Position numbers and translations under genes: made by a program. The notes below the pieces were generated by a model. The model had not been told where the DNA came from. It did not search any database and was given only the letters and a program-made list of their open reading frames with translations. Below are positions 28,252-36,301 of a DNA stretch of 64,000 nucleotides, one piece after another (position 1 is the first letter of the stretch; every line of letters starts with the position of its first letter). The stretch is from Prolixibacteraceae bacterium (GTDB taxonomy: Bacteria > Bacteroidota > Bacteroidia > Bacteroidales > Prolixibacteraceae): assembly GCA_947475715.1 (NCBI GenBank), contig CANJNY010000012.1, positions 1 to 64,000 on the forward strand. Direction: 5' to 3'.

Positions 28252-28326
28252 GGGAGAACTTTTTTAAGCTAATTTAAAAAAAAACTGAAAATTTCATACT
28301 CTTTAGATCAAAATAAAAAACTATCT

Positions 28327-28334
28327 TATCTTTA
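28327..28334 (+). promoter_or_regulatory. -7-like box upstream of the permease operon
   Basis: TATCTTTA differs from TAnnTTTG in the last base and lies 60 nt before the permease ATG. No convincing -33 element at the usual distance. Confidence 0.35.
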
Positions 28335-28393
28335 CCCGTAATGTTTTAATCAAAGGGGGTGCGGAATAAATATTAATAAAATAGATTATAATT

Positions 28394-29692
28394 ATGTCAA
28401 AAAATGTACTTAAAAGAACTTTAACCCCTTTATTACTATGGGGACTCGGGGTTGGATATGTAATATCGGGAATGTATTTTGGTTGGAATCTTGGTCTCGA
28501 AAAAGGGGGGACTTTAGGAATGGCCATGGCCACTTTTTTGGTTATAATTCTCTATTCTTGTTTTAGTTTTTCCTATGCAGAACTCGCCTGTGCGATTCCT
28601 AAGGCGGGCGGGGCTTATGATTATGCTGAACGGGCTTTAAAAAAAGATATTGGGTTTATTACCGGTCTGGCACAGATTATTGAGTTTGTTTTTGCTCCAC
28701 CTGCAATTGCAATAGCTATTGGAGCCTATTTTCATCTTGCCTTTCCACAGGTTCCCGTGATGGCGTCGGCAATGGTGATCTATCTAATATTCACCGCATT
28801 AAATATCTACGGGATTAGGGCTGCGGCCAGTTTTGAGCTGGTTGTGACTGTTCTGGCTGTCGGAGAATTGATCCTTTTTTCGACCCTTACTCTTCCCCAT
28901 TTCTCAGCAGCCCAGTTTACTCATAACCCCTTTCCTCATGGCTGGAGTGGTGCTTTTGCTGCTATTCCCTTTGCAATTTGGTTCTTTCTGGGAATAGAAG
29001 GGGTCGCCAACGTTGCAGAAGAGACCATCAATCCACAGAGGGATATCATCAAAGGTTTTGGCTGGGCTTTAGTAACACTGGTTATCTTATGCCTCCTTGT
29101 TTTTATCGCCTCCATAGGCCTGGGTGGATGGGAAGCAATTGTATTTTCTCCGGATGGCAGTAGTTCGGATTCTCCTTTACCCCTGGCATTAGGCCATATC
29201 TTTGCCTCTGATCATCTGTTCTACCGGTTGCTTATAGGCATTGGATTATTTGGATTAGTGGCTTCATTTCATGGGTTATTGCTCGCCAGCGGCCGTGCAA
29301 CCTTTGAGTTTGGAAAAATTGGAAATGCACCCCAGTTCCTTGGACGTGTACATCCCCGTTTTCAAACTCCGGCAAATGCATTAATCTTTAACTCCCTCAT
29401 TGGGATTGCAATACTTCTTACAGGGAAAACCGACCAGATTATTATTATCTCAGTTTTCGGAGCACTTACATTATATGCTTTGTCAATGGTTTCGGTAATC
29501 AAACTGAGGCGATCAGAGCCGCTTCTGAACCGACCTTTCCGGGTCCCTTTTTATCCTGCAACGCCTATTGTCGCGCTAATCCTCTCCGTAGTTTGTATTG
29601 TTGCATTATGTTATGAAAATTGGCTCTTAGCTATTTATTATTTTGGTATCTTGCTGTTCTTTTATTTGCTGTTTAAAATTTTTAAAAAATGA
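28394..29692 (+). CDS. APC-superfamily permease, ethanolamine/amino-acid type
   Basis: 432 residues with 12 predicted membrane helices. The first helix region LLLWGLGVGYVISGMYFGWN and SYAELACAIPKAGGAYDYAE are typical of APC amine/amino-acid transporters, and the overall sequence most resembles the ethanolamine permease branch (recognition from memory, not a search). Expected role: import of an amine substrate through the inner membrane. Its stop overlaps the ATG of the ligase gene (ATGA), so the two are translationally coupled; this coupling ties the substrate to the gamma-glutamylation genes. Confidence 0.82.
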   Translation: MSKNVLKRTLTPLLLWGLGVGYVISGMYFGWNLGLEKGGTLGMAMATFLVIILYSCFSFSYAELACAIPKAGGAYDYAERALKKDIGFITGLAQIIEFVFAPPAIAIAIGAYFHLAFPQVPVMASAMVIYLIFTALNIYGIRAAASFELVVTVLAVGELILFSTLTLPHFSAAQFTHNPFPHGWSGAFAAIPFAIWFFLGIEGVANVAEETINPQRDIIKGFGWALVTLVILCLLVFIASIGLGGWEAIVFSPDGSSSDSPLPLALGHIFASDHLFYRLLIGIGLFGLVASFHGLLLASGRATFEFGKIGNAPQFLGRVHPRFQTPANALIFNSLIGIAILLTGKTDQIIIISVFGALTLYALSMVSVIKLRRSEPLLNRPFRVPFYPATPIVALILSVVCIVALCYENWLLAIYYFGILLFFYLLFKIFKK

Positions 29693-31038
29693 GTATCGAA
29701 GAGATCTTTGCCTATGTGAGTAACCACCCTGCCGGCAGGGTTAAAGTTGCTGTTGCTGATATCGATGGAGTATTGCGGGGGAAATATATCTCAACCGAAA
29801 AATTCCTCTCCGTTGCCCGGGGTGACATGGGCTTTTGTGATGTGATTTTTGGCTGGGACATGGTAGATGTGGCTTATGATAATACAACATACACCGGTTG
29901 GCACAGTGGATACCCCGATGCCAAGGTGCGGCTGGACCTGAATAGCTTCCGAAAAATCCCCTGGGAAAACGGAACCCCTTTCTTCCTGGGTGAATTTATT
30001 ACGGCTCAGGGTGAACCTTTGGAAATATGTCCGCGTCAGCTTATGCATAACCTGATCGCCCGGGCCGCAGATGCCGGCTTTGAAGCGAAGTGTTCACAGG
30101 AATTTGAATGGTTTAATTTTGCCGAAACTCCTCAGAGCTTTGCCGAAAAAGGGGGACAACATCTCACTCCGCTAACCCCGGGAATGTTCGGATATTCGAT
30201 ACTACGAAGCAGTGCCAGAAATGATTTCTTCTCCTCGCTGTTCGATGAGCTTAAAAAATTTGATATTCCACTCGAAGGATTACACACCGAAACAGGACCG
30301 GGGGTATACGAGGCCGCTATTGCCTATAGTGATGCCCTGACTGCCGCGGATAATGCAATATTATTTAAAACATCGGTAAAAGAGATCGCCTATAAACATG
30401 GAATCCTGGCCAGTTTTATGGCCAAGATCAGCGAAAATCTGCCTGGTTGCAGTGGTCATGTGCATCAGTCACTCTGGCAGGGAAATACCAATGTTTTCCA
30501 TGATGCAACCAAACCCCATCAGATGAGTGAAACCATGAATCACTACCTTGCGGGTCAGCTTTACTGTTTACCACATATCCTTCCAATGGTCGCGCCAACG
30601 ATAAATTCCTATAAACGACTTGTGGAGGGTGCCTGGGCTCCTACCACAGTGACCTGGGGGACAGACAACCGCACTGTCGCCCTGCGCGCTATTACCGGCG
30701 GGAGTAAGTCGTGCCGGCTTGAAACAAGGGTGGTAGGAAGTGACACCAATCCATACCTCGCCCTGAGCGCCTGTCTCGCTTCAGGACTCTACGGAATAAA
30801 GAATAAACTGACACTTCAGGATGCAACCACTGGAAACGGATACCGCGATGAACGAAACGGACGATTTCCTAAAAGTCTGGATGATGCAAATAATGCAATG
30901 AAAAATTCGGCGGTTGCCAAGGAACTTTTCGGAGCAACCTTTGTCAACCACTTTGGTCAGACCCGCGACTGGGAAGTGCGCCAGTTTGCAAAGGTGGTTA
31001 CCGACTGGGAGACTAAACGGTACTTTGAGATAATCTGA
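29689..31038 (+). CDS. glutamine-synthetase-family gamma-glutamyl-amine ligase
   Basis: 449 residues of the GSI fold: N-terminal DIDGVLRGKY, catalytic barrel with SQEFEWFNF, LHTETGPGVYEAA, GCSGHVHQSL, and the C-terminal SDTNPYLALSACLASG. The C-terminal adenylylation loop of true glutamine synthetase is absent, as in PuuA-type and other gamma-glutamylamide synthetases, which join glutamate to an amine using ATP. Its neighbours (amine permease, alcohol and aldehyde dehydrogenases, gamma-glutamyl hydrolase) argue for a catabolic role rather than ammonia assimilation. The amine cannot be named from sequence; an amino alcohol would explain the alcohol dehydrogenase. Confidence 0.88.
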   Translation: MSIEEIFAYVSNHPAGRVKVAVADIDGVLRGKYISTEKFLSVARGDMGFCDVIFGWDMVDVAYDNTTYTGWHSGYPDAKVRLDLNSFRKIPWENGTPFFLGEFITAQGEPLEICPRQLMHNLIARAADAGFEAKCSQEFEWFNFAETPQSFAEKGGQHLTPLTPGMFGYSILRSSARNDFFSSLFDELKKFDIPLEGLHTETGPGVYEAAIAYSDALTAADNAILFKTSVKEIAYKHGILASFMAKISENLPGCSGHVHQSLWQGNTNVFHDATKPHQMSETMNHYLAGQLYCLPHILPMVAPTINSYKRLVEGAWAPTTVTWGTDNRTVALRAITGGSKSCRLETRVVGSDTNPYLALSACLASGLYGIKNKLTLQDATTGNGYRDERNGRFPKSLDDANNAMKNSAVAKELFGATFVNHFGQTRDWEVRQFAKVVTDWETKRYFEII

Positions 31039-31065
31039 TATTTCGAGGGTAACCCGTTAAAGGAA

Positions 31066-31209
31066 ATGCAGCTGGCAACTAGCAACTGGCTTATTCCTAC
31101 GATGGAAATCTTACCTTTGATAAGACAACATCTGCCAGTCGCCAGGCGCCAGCCGCTTTATTTCAAGTCAAAAAGAGATTACAAAATTTACAAAACAACC
31201 ACTGTCACC
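31066..31209 (+). other. spacer with repetitive CTGGC/GCCAG sequence before the alcohol dehydrogenase
   Basis: The frame of the alcohol dehydrogenase is open here, but the translation has no similarity to the family. The DNA has CTGGCAACTAGCAACTGGC at 31070-31088 and CTGCCAGTCGCCAGGCGCCA near 31132, a style of short-period intergenic repeat, and a TACCTTTG box (31112-31119) that could be an internal promoter. I treat it as non-coding. Confidence 0.5.
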
Positions 31210-32349
31210 ATGTCAATTTCACAATTTAATTTTCCTACTACGATTCGCTTTGGAGCGGGCGTGATTGCTGAATTACCTGCATACTTAGGTAACAATAATC
31301 TAAAGAGGCCGTTGATTTCTACCGATCCGGTTATTGCAGGGCTTGGTTTTTTCAAACAGATCGTCGCTGACCTCACTGCCAAAGGGTTTGCCATAACGGT
31401 ATTTCATGATATCCATAAAAATCCGGTTAAAAGCGATGTTTACAACGGGGCGGATGCTTATGATCAGGGGAACTGTGATTGCATTATCGGTATTGGTGGT
31501 GGTGCAGCAATTGATGTGGCACGTGCTATACTGTTGCGGATCAATCACCGCGAAGACCTTTTTAAATATGATGATTTAATCGGTGGTGACGTTTTTGTAA
31601 CCAATGAGGTACCCCCGTTTATAACCATTCCTACAACTTCAGGTACCGGAAGCGAAGTTGGCCGTTCTGCCATTATTGCCGATGATGAAACCCATCAGAA
31701 GAAGATCCTCTTCTCCCCTAAATTGCTGGCAAAAATTGTCTTCGCCGATCCCATGCTGACCATGGACCTCCCGCCGTTTATCACCGCAGCTACGGGTATG
31801 GATGCTTTAACCCATAATATGGAGGCATTTTTGGCTAAGAATTTCCATCCGCTGTGCGATGGCATCGCCCTCGAAGGGATGCGCCTGATCGCACAATCTA
31901 TCGAAGATGCAGTTAAAAATCCCAATGTCGAATCGCGTTCCAATATGCTGCTGGCATCGATGATGGGGGCTATTGCATTTCAAAAAGGGCTTGGAGTGGT
32001 TCATTCACTGGCACATCCACTCTCCAGCTTGCTCGATACTCACCATGGATTGGCTAATGCAGTAAACCTTCCTTACGGAATGCAGTACAATATTGCAGGT
32101 TTTGAAGATCGGTTTGTCCGGATGGCAAAAGCGCTGGGTGTTAAAAATGAGACCGGTGAGGGCGTTGTTGAATATCTCTTCGACCTCAATGACCGTCTTG
32201 GAATTCCTAAAACTCTCAGTGGTATTGGTGTTAAAGAAGAACATATTGAAATACTTGCCGATCTGGCATTTGCCGACTTTGCCCACCCCAATAACCCCAA
32301 ACCGGTTAGCAGAGACGATTTTAAGATGTTGTACACAACTGCATTATAA
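31210..32349 (+). CDS. iron-containing alcohol dehydrogenase
   Basis: From ATG 31210 the protein is 379 residues, the normal family length; the longer frame back to 31066 adds 48 residues unlike the family. Motifs: N-terminal FPTTIRFGAGVI, nucleotide-binding GIGGGAAIDVARA, TTSGTGSEVGRSAII, and the metal ligands in GMDALTHNMEAF, VVHSLAHPLSS and DTHHGLANA (Asp plus three His of group III dehydrogenases). It would oxidise a terminal hydroxyl to an aldehyde with NAD(P). Third gene of the run, 3 bp before the GTG of the hydrolase. Confidence 0.92.
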   Translation: MSISQFNFPTTIRFGAGVIAELPAYLGNNNLKRPLISTDPVIAGLGFFKQIVADLTAKGFAITVFHDIHKNPVKSDVYNGADAYDQGNCDCIIGIGGGAAIDVARAILLRINHREDLFKYDDLIGGDVFVTNEVPPFITIPTTSGTGSEVGRSAIIADDETHQKKILFSPKLLAKIVFADPMLTMDLPPFITAATGMDALTHNMEAFLAKNFHPLCDGIALEGMRLIAQSIEDAVKNPNVESRSNMLLASMMGAIAFQKGLGVVHSLAHPLSSLLDTHHGLANAVNLPYGMQYNIAGFEDRFVRMAKALGVKNETGEGVVEYLFDLNDRLGIPKTLSGIGVKEEHIEILADLAFADFAHPNNPKPVSRDDFKMLYTTAL

Positions 32350-32352
32350 TCT

Positions 32353-33063
32353 GTGAGTAATACAATAATTATTGGGGTCTGCGTTACCGAAACAAAATAT
32401 CCCAACTATCCGGCCTGGATAAGGGATGAGGCAAATGGCATTGAGATCCTCGAACTCTCGTGGGAGAAGCAAAACGGTGATGAGCTTCATTATTGTCACG
32501 GACTTTTGCTTACTGGCGGAATTGATATCGCCCCATGTTTTTATGATCCGGAACTTTCGGGTTATCCAAACCAACCTGCACGATGGAACAGTGCTCGCGA
32601 CCAGTTTGAACTTGATTTGTTTCGGGAGGCGCAATCCATGAAAATGCCTGTTCTTGGTATTTGCCGCGGTTTACAACTGATTAATGTTGCAATGGGAGGA
32701 TCATTAATTGTAGACCTTGAAGCAGCTGGTCGGATTAACCACCGAAACATGAATGGGATTGATTACCTTCATCCTGTTCAAATCGAAAAAAACTCTTTGC
32801 TGGCGACAGTTAGTGGTATTGGCGAAGGGGTCGTTAACAGCGCCCACCACCAGGCCATCGAACGGGTCGCAGAAGCCCTGATCGTGAACTGTTTCTCCGA
32901 CGATGGTATCGTAGAAGGAATCGAATGGAAAGAGAAACAAAACCATTCCCCGATGCTCAGTGTTCAATGGCATCCCGAGCGTATAGCAAATAAAGAGATA
33001 AACCCGCTTTCTCAAAATATCAAAGCATGGTTCTTTGAGGAAGCCTCAAAATTTAAACAATGA
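32353..33063 (+). CDS. class I glutamine-amidotransferase-like gamma-glutamyl hydrolase (peptidase C26, PuuD-like)
   Basis: 236 residues with a GTG start at 32353 chosen because it lies 3 bp after the previous stop and begins the first strand. The nucleophile is Cys in GICRGLQLINVAMGG and the catalytic His-Glu are in VQWHPE; GGIDIAPCFY forms the oxyanion side. Family members such as PuuD cleave gamma-glutamyl-GABA to free glutamate. Here it would release glutamate at the end of the gamma-glutamyl cycle. Its stop overlaps the next ATG (ATGA). Confidence 0.9.
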   Translation: MSNTIIIGVCVTETKYPNYPAWIRDEANGIEILELSWEKQNGDELHYCHGLLLTGGIDIAPCFYDPELSGYPNQPARWNSARDQFELDLFREAQSMKMPVLGICRGLQLINVAMGGSLIVDLEAAGRINHRNMNGIDYLHPVQIEKNSLLATVSGIGEGVVNSAHHQAIERVAEALIVNCFSDDGIVEGIEWKEKQNHSPMLSVQWHPERIANKEINPLSQNIKAWFFEEASKFKQ

Positions 33064-34424
33064 ATATCTTCAATCCGGCAACCCAGGAGTTAATCACATC
33101 GGTTATCGCAGATGATCAGCAAACCATCTTAAAAAAAATATCCGCAGCAAAGGCCGGCCAGAAAAAATGGGCGCTTGTCCCCCTCTTTGAAAGAATTGCT
33201 GTCCTTCGGAAATTTACCGAATTGCTTCAGGCAAATATTCAGACCTGTGCCGAGATATTAAGCAACGAGGTCGGCAAACCCTTACAACAGGCAAAAAACG
33301 AAGTGAATGGCGCATGTGCACGCATTGAATGGTTAACTGCAAATGGTGCGTCAGCTTTAAGCGAAACATGGATGGTGGATAGCGGCCCTACACGCGAAAA
33401 AATTGTTTACGAGCCGCTTGGCGTTGTTTGTAATATTTCGGCCTGGAACTATCCATATCTTGTTGGAACGAATGTATTCGCCCCTGCCTTACTGGCGGGT
33501 AATGCGGTGATCTATAAACCGTCCGAACTGGCTACTTTAACCGGTCTGGAGATTGAAAAATACCTTCATCAGGCAGGTGTCCCAACGGATGTTTTTCAGT
33601 GTGTCATAGGTGACAAGGAGGTGGGAGAGATGCTGCTTGATGCCGATCTGGACGGCTATTTCTTTACCGGATCGTACAAGACCGGAAAATATATCTACGA
33701 ACGGGTAAGCAAAAAAATGAAGCCATGCGGACTTGAACTTGGTGGAAAGGATCCGTTGTACGTTACCGATGATGTTGCTGATATCGTCTCGTTAGCTGCA
33801 AATACGGCAGACGGCGCTTTTTACAACAACGGTCAGAGCTGTTGCTCCGTTGAACGGATTTATGTGCACGAAAAGGTGTACGAGGCCTACGTCGATGCTT
33901 TTGTGGCTGAAGTGAAATCGTATAAGATCGGTAGTCCGGCTGCCGAAAATATCTACATCGGGGCATTAACCCGCAAGGAACAACCCGCATTCCTGGCTGC
34001 TCAGGTAAAGGATGCAATCCAAAAAGGGGCAACTCTGCTATGTGGAGGTAAACTCATCGATGGTCCGGGTAACTATTTCGAGCCGACAGTCCTGGTAGAT
34101 GTCACCCATACCATGGATGTGATGGTAGAAGAATCTTTCGGCCCGATCATCGGAATTATGAAAGTGAAGAATGATGCCCAGGCTCTTGAATTAATGAACG
34201 ACACCCAATACGGACTCACAGCTGCTGTTTTCTGCATTGATGAACAACGGGCTGCCGGATTGCAAAAAGAGCTCAATGCCGGAACCGTCTACTGGAATTG
34301 TTGCGACAGGGTGAGCGCCGCCCTTCCCTGGAGCGGACGAAACCACAGCGGTTTTGGAAGTACACTTTCAATTGTGGGTTTACGCGCATTTACACAGCCA
34401 AAAGCTTACCATTTAAGGAGCTAA
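33060..34424 (+). CDS. NAD(P)-dependent aldehyde dehydrogenase
   Basis: 454 residues, full length for the non-acylating aldehyde dehydrogenase superfamily and close to succinate-semialdehyde dehydrogenase-like members: NISAWNYPYLVGTNVFAPAL and FFTGSYKTGKYI (cofactor site), general base Glu in LELGGKDPLYV and catalytic Cys in NNGQSCCSVERI. Likely role: oxidation of the gamma-glutamylated aldehyde to the acid before hydrolysis. Last gene of the coupled run. Downstream lies a long inverted repeat that may end transcription. Confidence 0.92.
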   Translation: MNIFNPATQELITSVIADDQQTILKKISAAKAGQKKWALVPLFERIAVLRKFTELLQANIQTCAEILSNEVGKPLQQAKNEVNGACARIEWLTANGASALSETWMVDSGPTREKIVYEPLGVVCNISAWNYPYLVGTNVFAPALLAGNAVIYKPSELATLTGLEIEKYLHQAGVPTDVFQCVIGDKEVGEMLLDADLDGYFFTGSYKTGKYIYERVSKKMKPCGLELGGKDPLYVTDDVADIVSLAANTADGAFYNNGQSCCSVERIYVHEKVYEAYVDAFVAEVKSYKIGSPAAENIYIGALTRKEQPAFLAAQVKDAIQKGATLLCGGKLIDGPGNYFEPTVLVDVTHTMDVMVEESFGPIIGIMKVKNDAQALELMNDTQYGLTAAVFCIDEQRAAGLQKELNAGTVYWNCCDRVSAALPWSGRNHSGFGSTLSIVGLRAFTQPKAYHLRS

Positions 34425-34456
34425 TAATAAAGCATTTAATTCAAAACACAAAATTC

Positions 34457-34668
34457 AAATAAGGTAATAAGGTTAAATAAGCTATTGTTGTAATTTGCGC
34501 TACCAAGGTTAAGAAAAATAAAGGAATAAGGTTGAAATACAAGAAGATACATTGTTTGGAATCCTTTGAAATAATTTTTTCGATTCTGATTGTCAAACCT
34601 TATTTTTGTTTTTAAACCTTAGTAGTAGAATGGAATTGCATTCGCAAATTTACCTTATTACCTTATTT
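34457..34668. repeat. long imperfect inverted repeat in a 301-bp gene-free stretch
   Basis: The stretch 34425-34725 has no gene. The outer arms AAATAAGGTAATAAGGT (34457-34473) and its exact complement (34652-34668) are followed inward, after 31 nt on both sides, by a second matching block rich in AAGGTT and AATAAGGTT. The total is a ~85-nt-arm imperfect hairpin. It may be a small non-autonomous element, a processing or terminator structure, or both. No open reading frame inside. Confidence 0.7.
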
Positions 34669-34725
34669 CAACGAATATGCTTTAATAATTGTATATTCGT
34701 TAGATATCCTTAATCCCCTTGTAAA

Positions 34726-35208
34726 ATGTATGATGACGAACCCCGGAGTGATCCCAAAACGCTTCCTCTCTATAAGAAAGGGATGGAGATCTTTGAAGTT
34801 GTCCGTCAGATCGGGGAGTTGATCCCCAATGACGATAACCCGTTGGCCCATGTGAAGCAGGTGATGCTCGAAGATGCCATGATGTTGACCGTTAAGGTGG
34901 CAGGAGCAACGGGGGCAAATTTGTATGATCTTAAGATGGAGGCTGCCACGATAATCCGTAAGTCGGCCATGAACCTGATGATTCAAAACCATTCGCTCGA
35001 TATGTTCGGCTTCGAACATGTGGAATATTATCAGATTGTAAGGCGTCTGATTGAGGAGTACCGGCTATTGTTTATTGACTGGGTCTCGAAATTCGATAAG
35101 TGGGATTATGTGATCGACCGCTGGGGGCTCTTCAACCCTCCGGGCGTAGGACCTTTTGATCACGATCCGGATGACGATATTCCGTTTAACGGGTTGGATG
35201 ATTTGTGA
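34726..35208 (+). CDS. hypothetical helical protein (four-helix-bundle-like)
   Basis: 160 residues, acidic, almost entirely helical, with the pattern of a four-helix bundle (KKGMEIFEVVRQIGELI, MLEDAMMLTVKVAGATGANL, AATIIRKSAMNLMIQNHSL, YYQIVRRLIEEYRLLFIDWV) and a Gly/Pro/Asp-rich tail. The spacing recalls the four-helix proteins encoded near 23S rRNA intervening sequences, but I see no firm motif. It stands alone between the inverted repeat and a gene-poor gap. Function unknown. Confidence 0.65.
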   Translation: MYDDEPRSDPKTLPLYKKGMEIFEVVRQIGELIPNDDNPLAHVKQVMLEDAMMLTVKVAGATGANLYDLKMEAATIIRKSAMNLMIQNHSLDMFGFEHVEYYQIVRRLIEEYRLLFIDWVSKFDKWDYVIDRWGLFNPPGVGPFDHDPDDDIPFNGLDDL

Positions 35209-35506
35209 ATGAAACTCATGACTTCTTGTCGGCAAACTTTCTCAGAACGGTTGATATTCGAATTCCTTTCCGATGGCGACTTGGTGGTATTTTTTTTTAT
35301 TTAGGCTCATTGCCAAATCAGACCATTATTGAAATACGACATTATATCCTTCTTATTGCAATTTATGTCCATAATGCTGATTTTAATTATTTAAAAGGTA
35401 TGTATGACATGTTTTGTCACACCGCAGAATTACCTTTGTTTTAAGAAAGACTTAATCACCTTAAAAATGTAAATGCTATTCTTAACTTTACAGGAAATTG
35501 TCAAAA
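35209..35506. other. gene-free stretch
   Basis: About 298 bp, AT-rich. A 79-codon frame at 35205-35444 overlaps the previous stop but has no coding look and no start context. I see no repeat or RNA here. Confidence 0.5.
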
Positions 35507-35977
35507 ATGAATAAACTTCTCGGATTATTCTTTTGTCTTTTAGTGAACCTTAGCTCTGGCGGGGCTCAAAGGGCCGGTGTTGTGGCGTCATGGGATATTA
35601 ATTCATCGGTGATCGGTTCTGTTTCCAGTGCGGTTGCAAGCTCCTCAAAATCACATTCCACCTATTCGAAAAAGGGACGAAAAACATCAACGGTTTCCTC
35701 ATCACGGAGATCGACCGTCAGGAAAAGCTATGCGTCCCATTATTCCACTTCCAAATCCGGGAAGTCAACCTCGGGTGTTGCCCGCGATAGTCATGGCAAA
35801 ATAAAACGGAGCTCCTCCGAGAAACACTCCTTTATGAAAAGCTCGGGATATCCCCATGGCCGTCCGGGATATGTTGTTGACCATATTGTGCCGTTAAAAA
35901 AAGGGGGGTGCGATTGTCCGTCGAATATGCAATGGCAAACGGTTCAGGCTGCCAAAGCGAAGGATAAGTGGGAATAA
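35507..35977 (+). CDS. exported HNH-endonuclease-domain protein
   Basis: ATG 35507 is chosen because AGGAAA lies about 8 nt upstream and it opens a signal peptide (MNKLLGLFFCLLVNLSSGGAQ). A Ser/Lys/Arg-rich low-complexity linker (~40-110) follows, then an HNH-type core at the C-terminus: SSGYPHGRPGYVVDHIVPLK, KGGCDCPSNMQWQTVQAAKA, KDKWE. The Asp-His pair, the Asn and the final His-equivalent region match the small HNH family often found in exported or phage-linked proteins. A basic linker could bind DNA. Expected to act outside the cytoplasm on extracellular or incoming DNA (inference). Confidence 0.82.
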   Translation: MNKLLGLFFCLLVNLSSGGAQRAGVVASWDINSSVIGSVSSAVASSSKSHSTYSKKGRKTSTVSSSRRSTVRKSYASHYSTSKSGKSTSGVARDSHGKIKRSSSEKHSFMKSSGYPHGRPGYVVDHIVPLKKGGCDCPSNMQWQTVQAAKAKDKWE

Positions 35978-36042
35978 GAGAGGTCCAAAGGAGAATAAAA
36001 TAAATACTTAAATTTTTACCTGTATCTAATAACCAAAAACTT

Positions 36043-36195
36043 ATGAGAGGATTTTCATTTTCATGGAAACGGCTGGTCGGAATCACCCAGGCGAAACAAA
36101 AAATTGCACGGCAAACAGGGATACCAACCACCAAATCGGGGATGGAGCGCAAGATCGGGGCGGCGATTGTCAAAATGATTTTTGGATCAAAGTGA
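36043..36195 (+). CDS. small basic protein, 50 residues
   Basis: MRGFSFSWKRLVGITQAKQK, IARQTGIPTTKSGMERKIGA and a short hydrophobic tail. The pattern [FS]xWKR-G-I-x-x-x-K-x-K-I-A-R-x-T-G-I-P-x-T-K-x-G is one I know from short hypothetical proteins of Bacteroidota, sometimes with a C-terminal membrane helix. High Lys/Arg suggests nucleic acid or membrane contact. It lies 65 bp after the HNH gene on the same strand. Function unknown. Confidence 0.6.
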   Translation: MRGFSFSWKRLVGITQAKQKIARQTGIPTTKSGMERKIGAAIVKMIFGSK

Positions 36196-36249
36196 GGGTC
36201 TGACTAAAGAGATCCTGTCAAAATCGATGACCTCCAAAGTCAGGCCCTC
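36194..36249 (+). terminator. hairpin between convergent genes
   Basis: GAGGGTCTGACT (36194-36205) pairs with AGTCAGGCCCTC (36238-36249) with one mismatch pair, loop 32 nt, at the stop of the small protein and 52 bp before the convergent ADP-ribosylglycohydrolase end. There is no T-run, so it is a weak terminator candidate. Confidence 0.4.
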
Positions 36250-36301
36250 GCTTTATGGGTAACCAGGTGAGAGCCGGACTTTGAGTCCTACCCTCACTCA
36301 C

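Noticed and set aside
28394-34424. Classical B12-dependent ethanolamine (eut) operon
   Set aside because: No ammonia-lyase or shell-protein genes; the ligase and gamma-glutamyl hydrolase point to a different route.
35205-35444. 79-codon plus-strand frame
   Set aside because: Non-coding composition, no start context, and no protein pattern.
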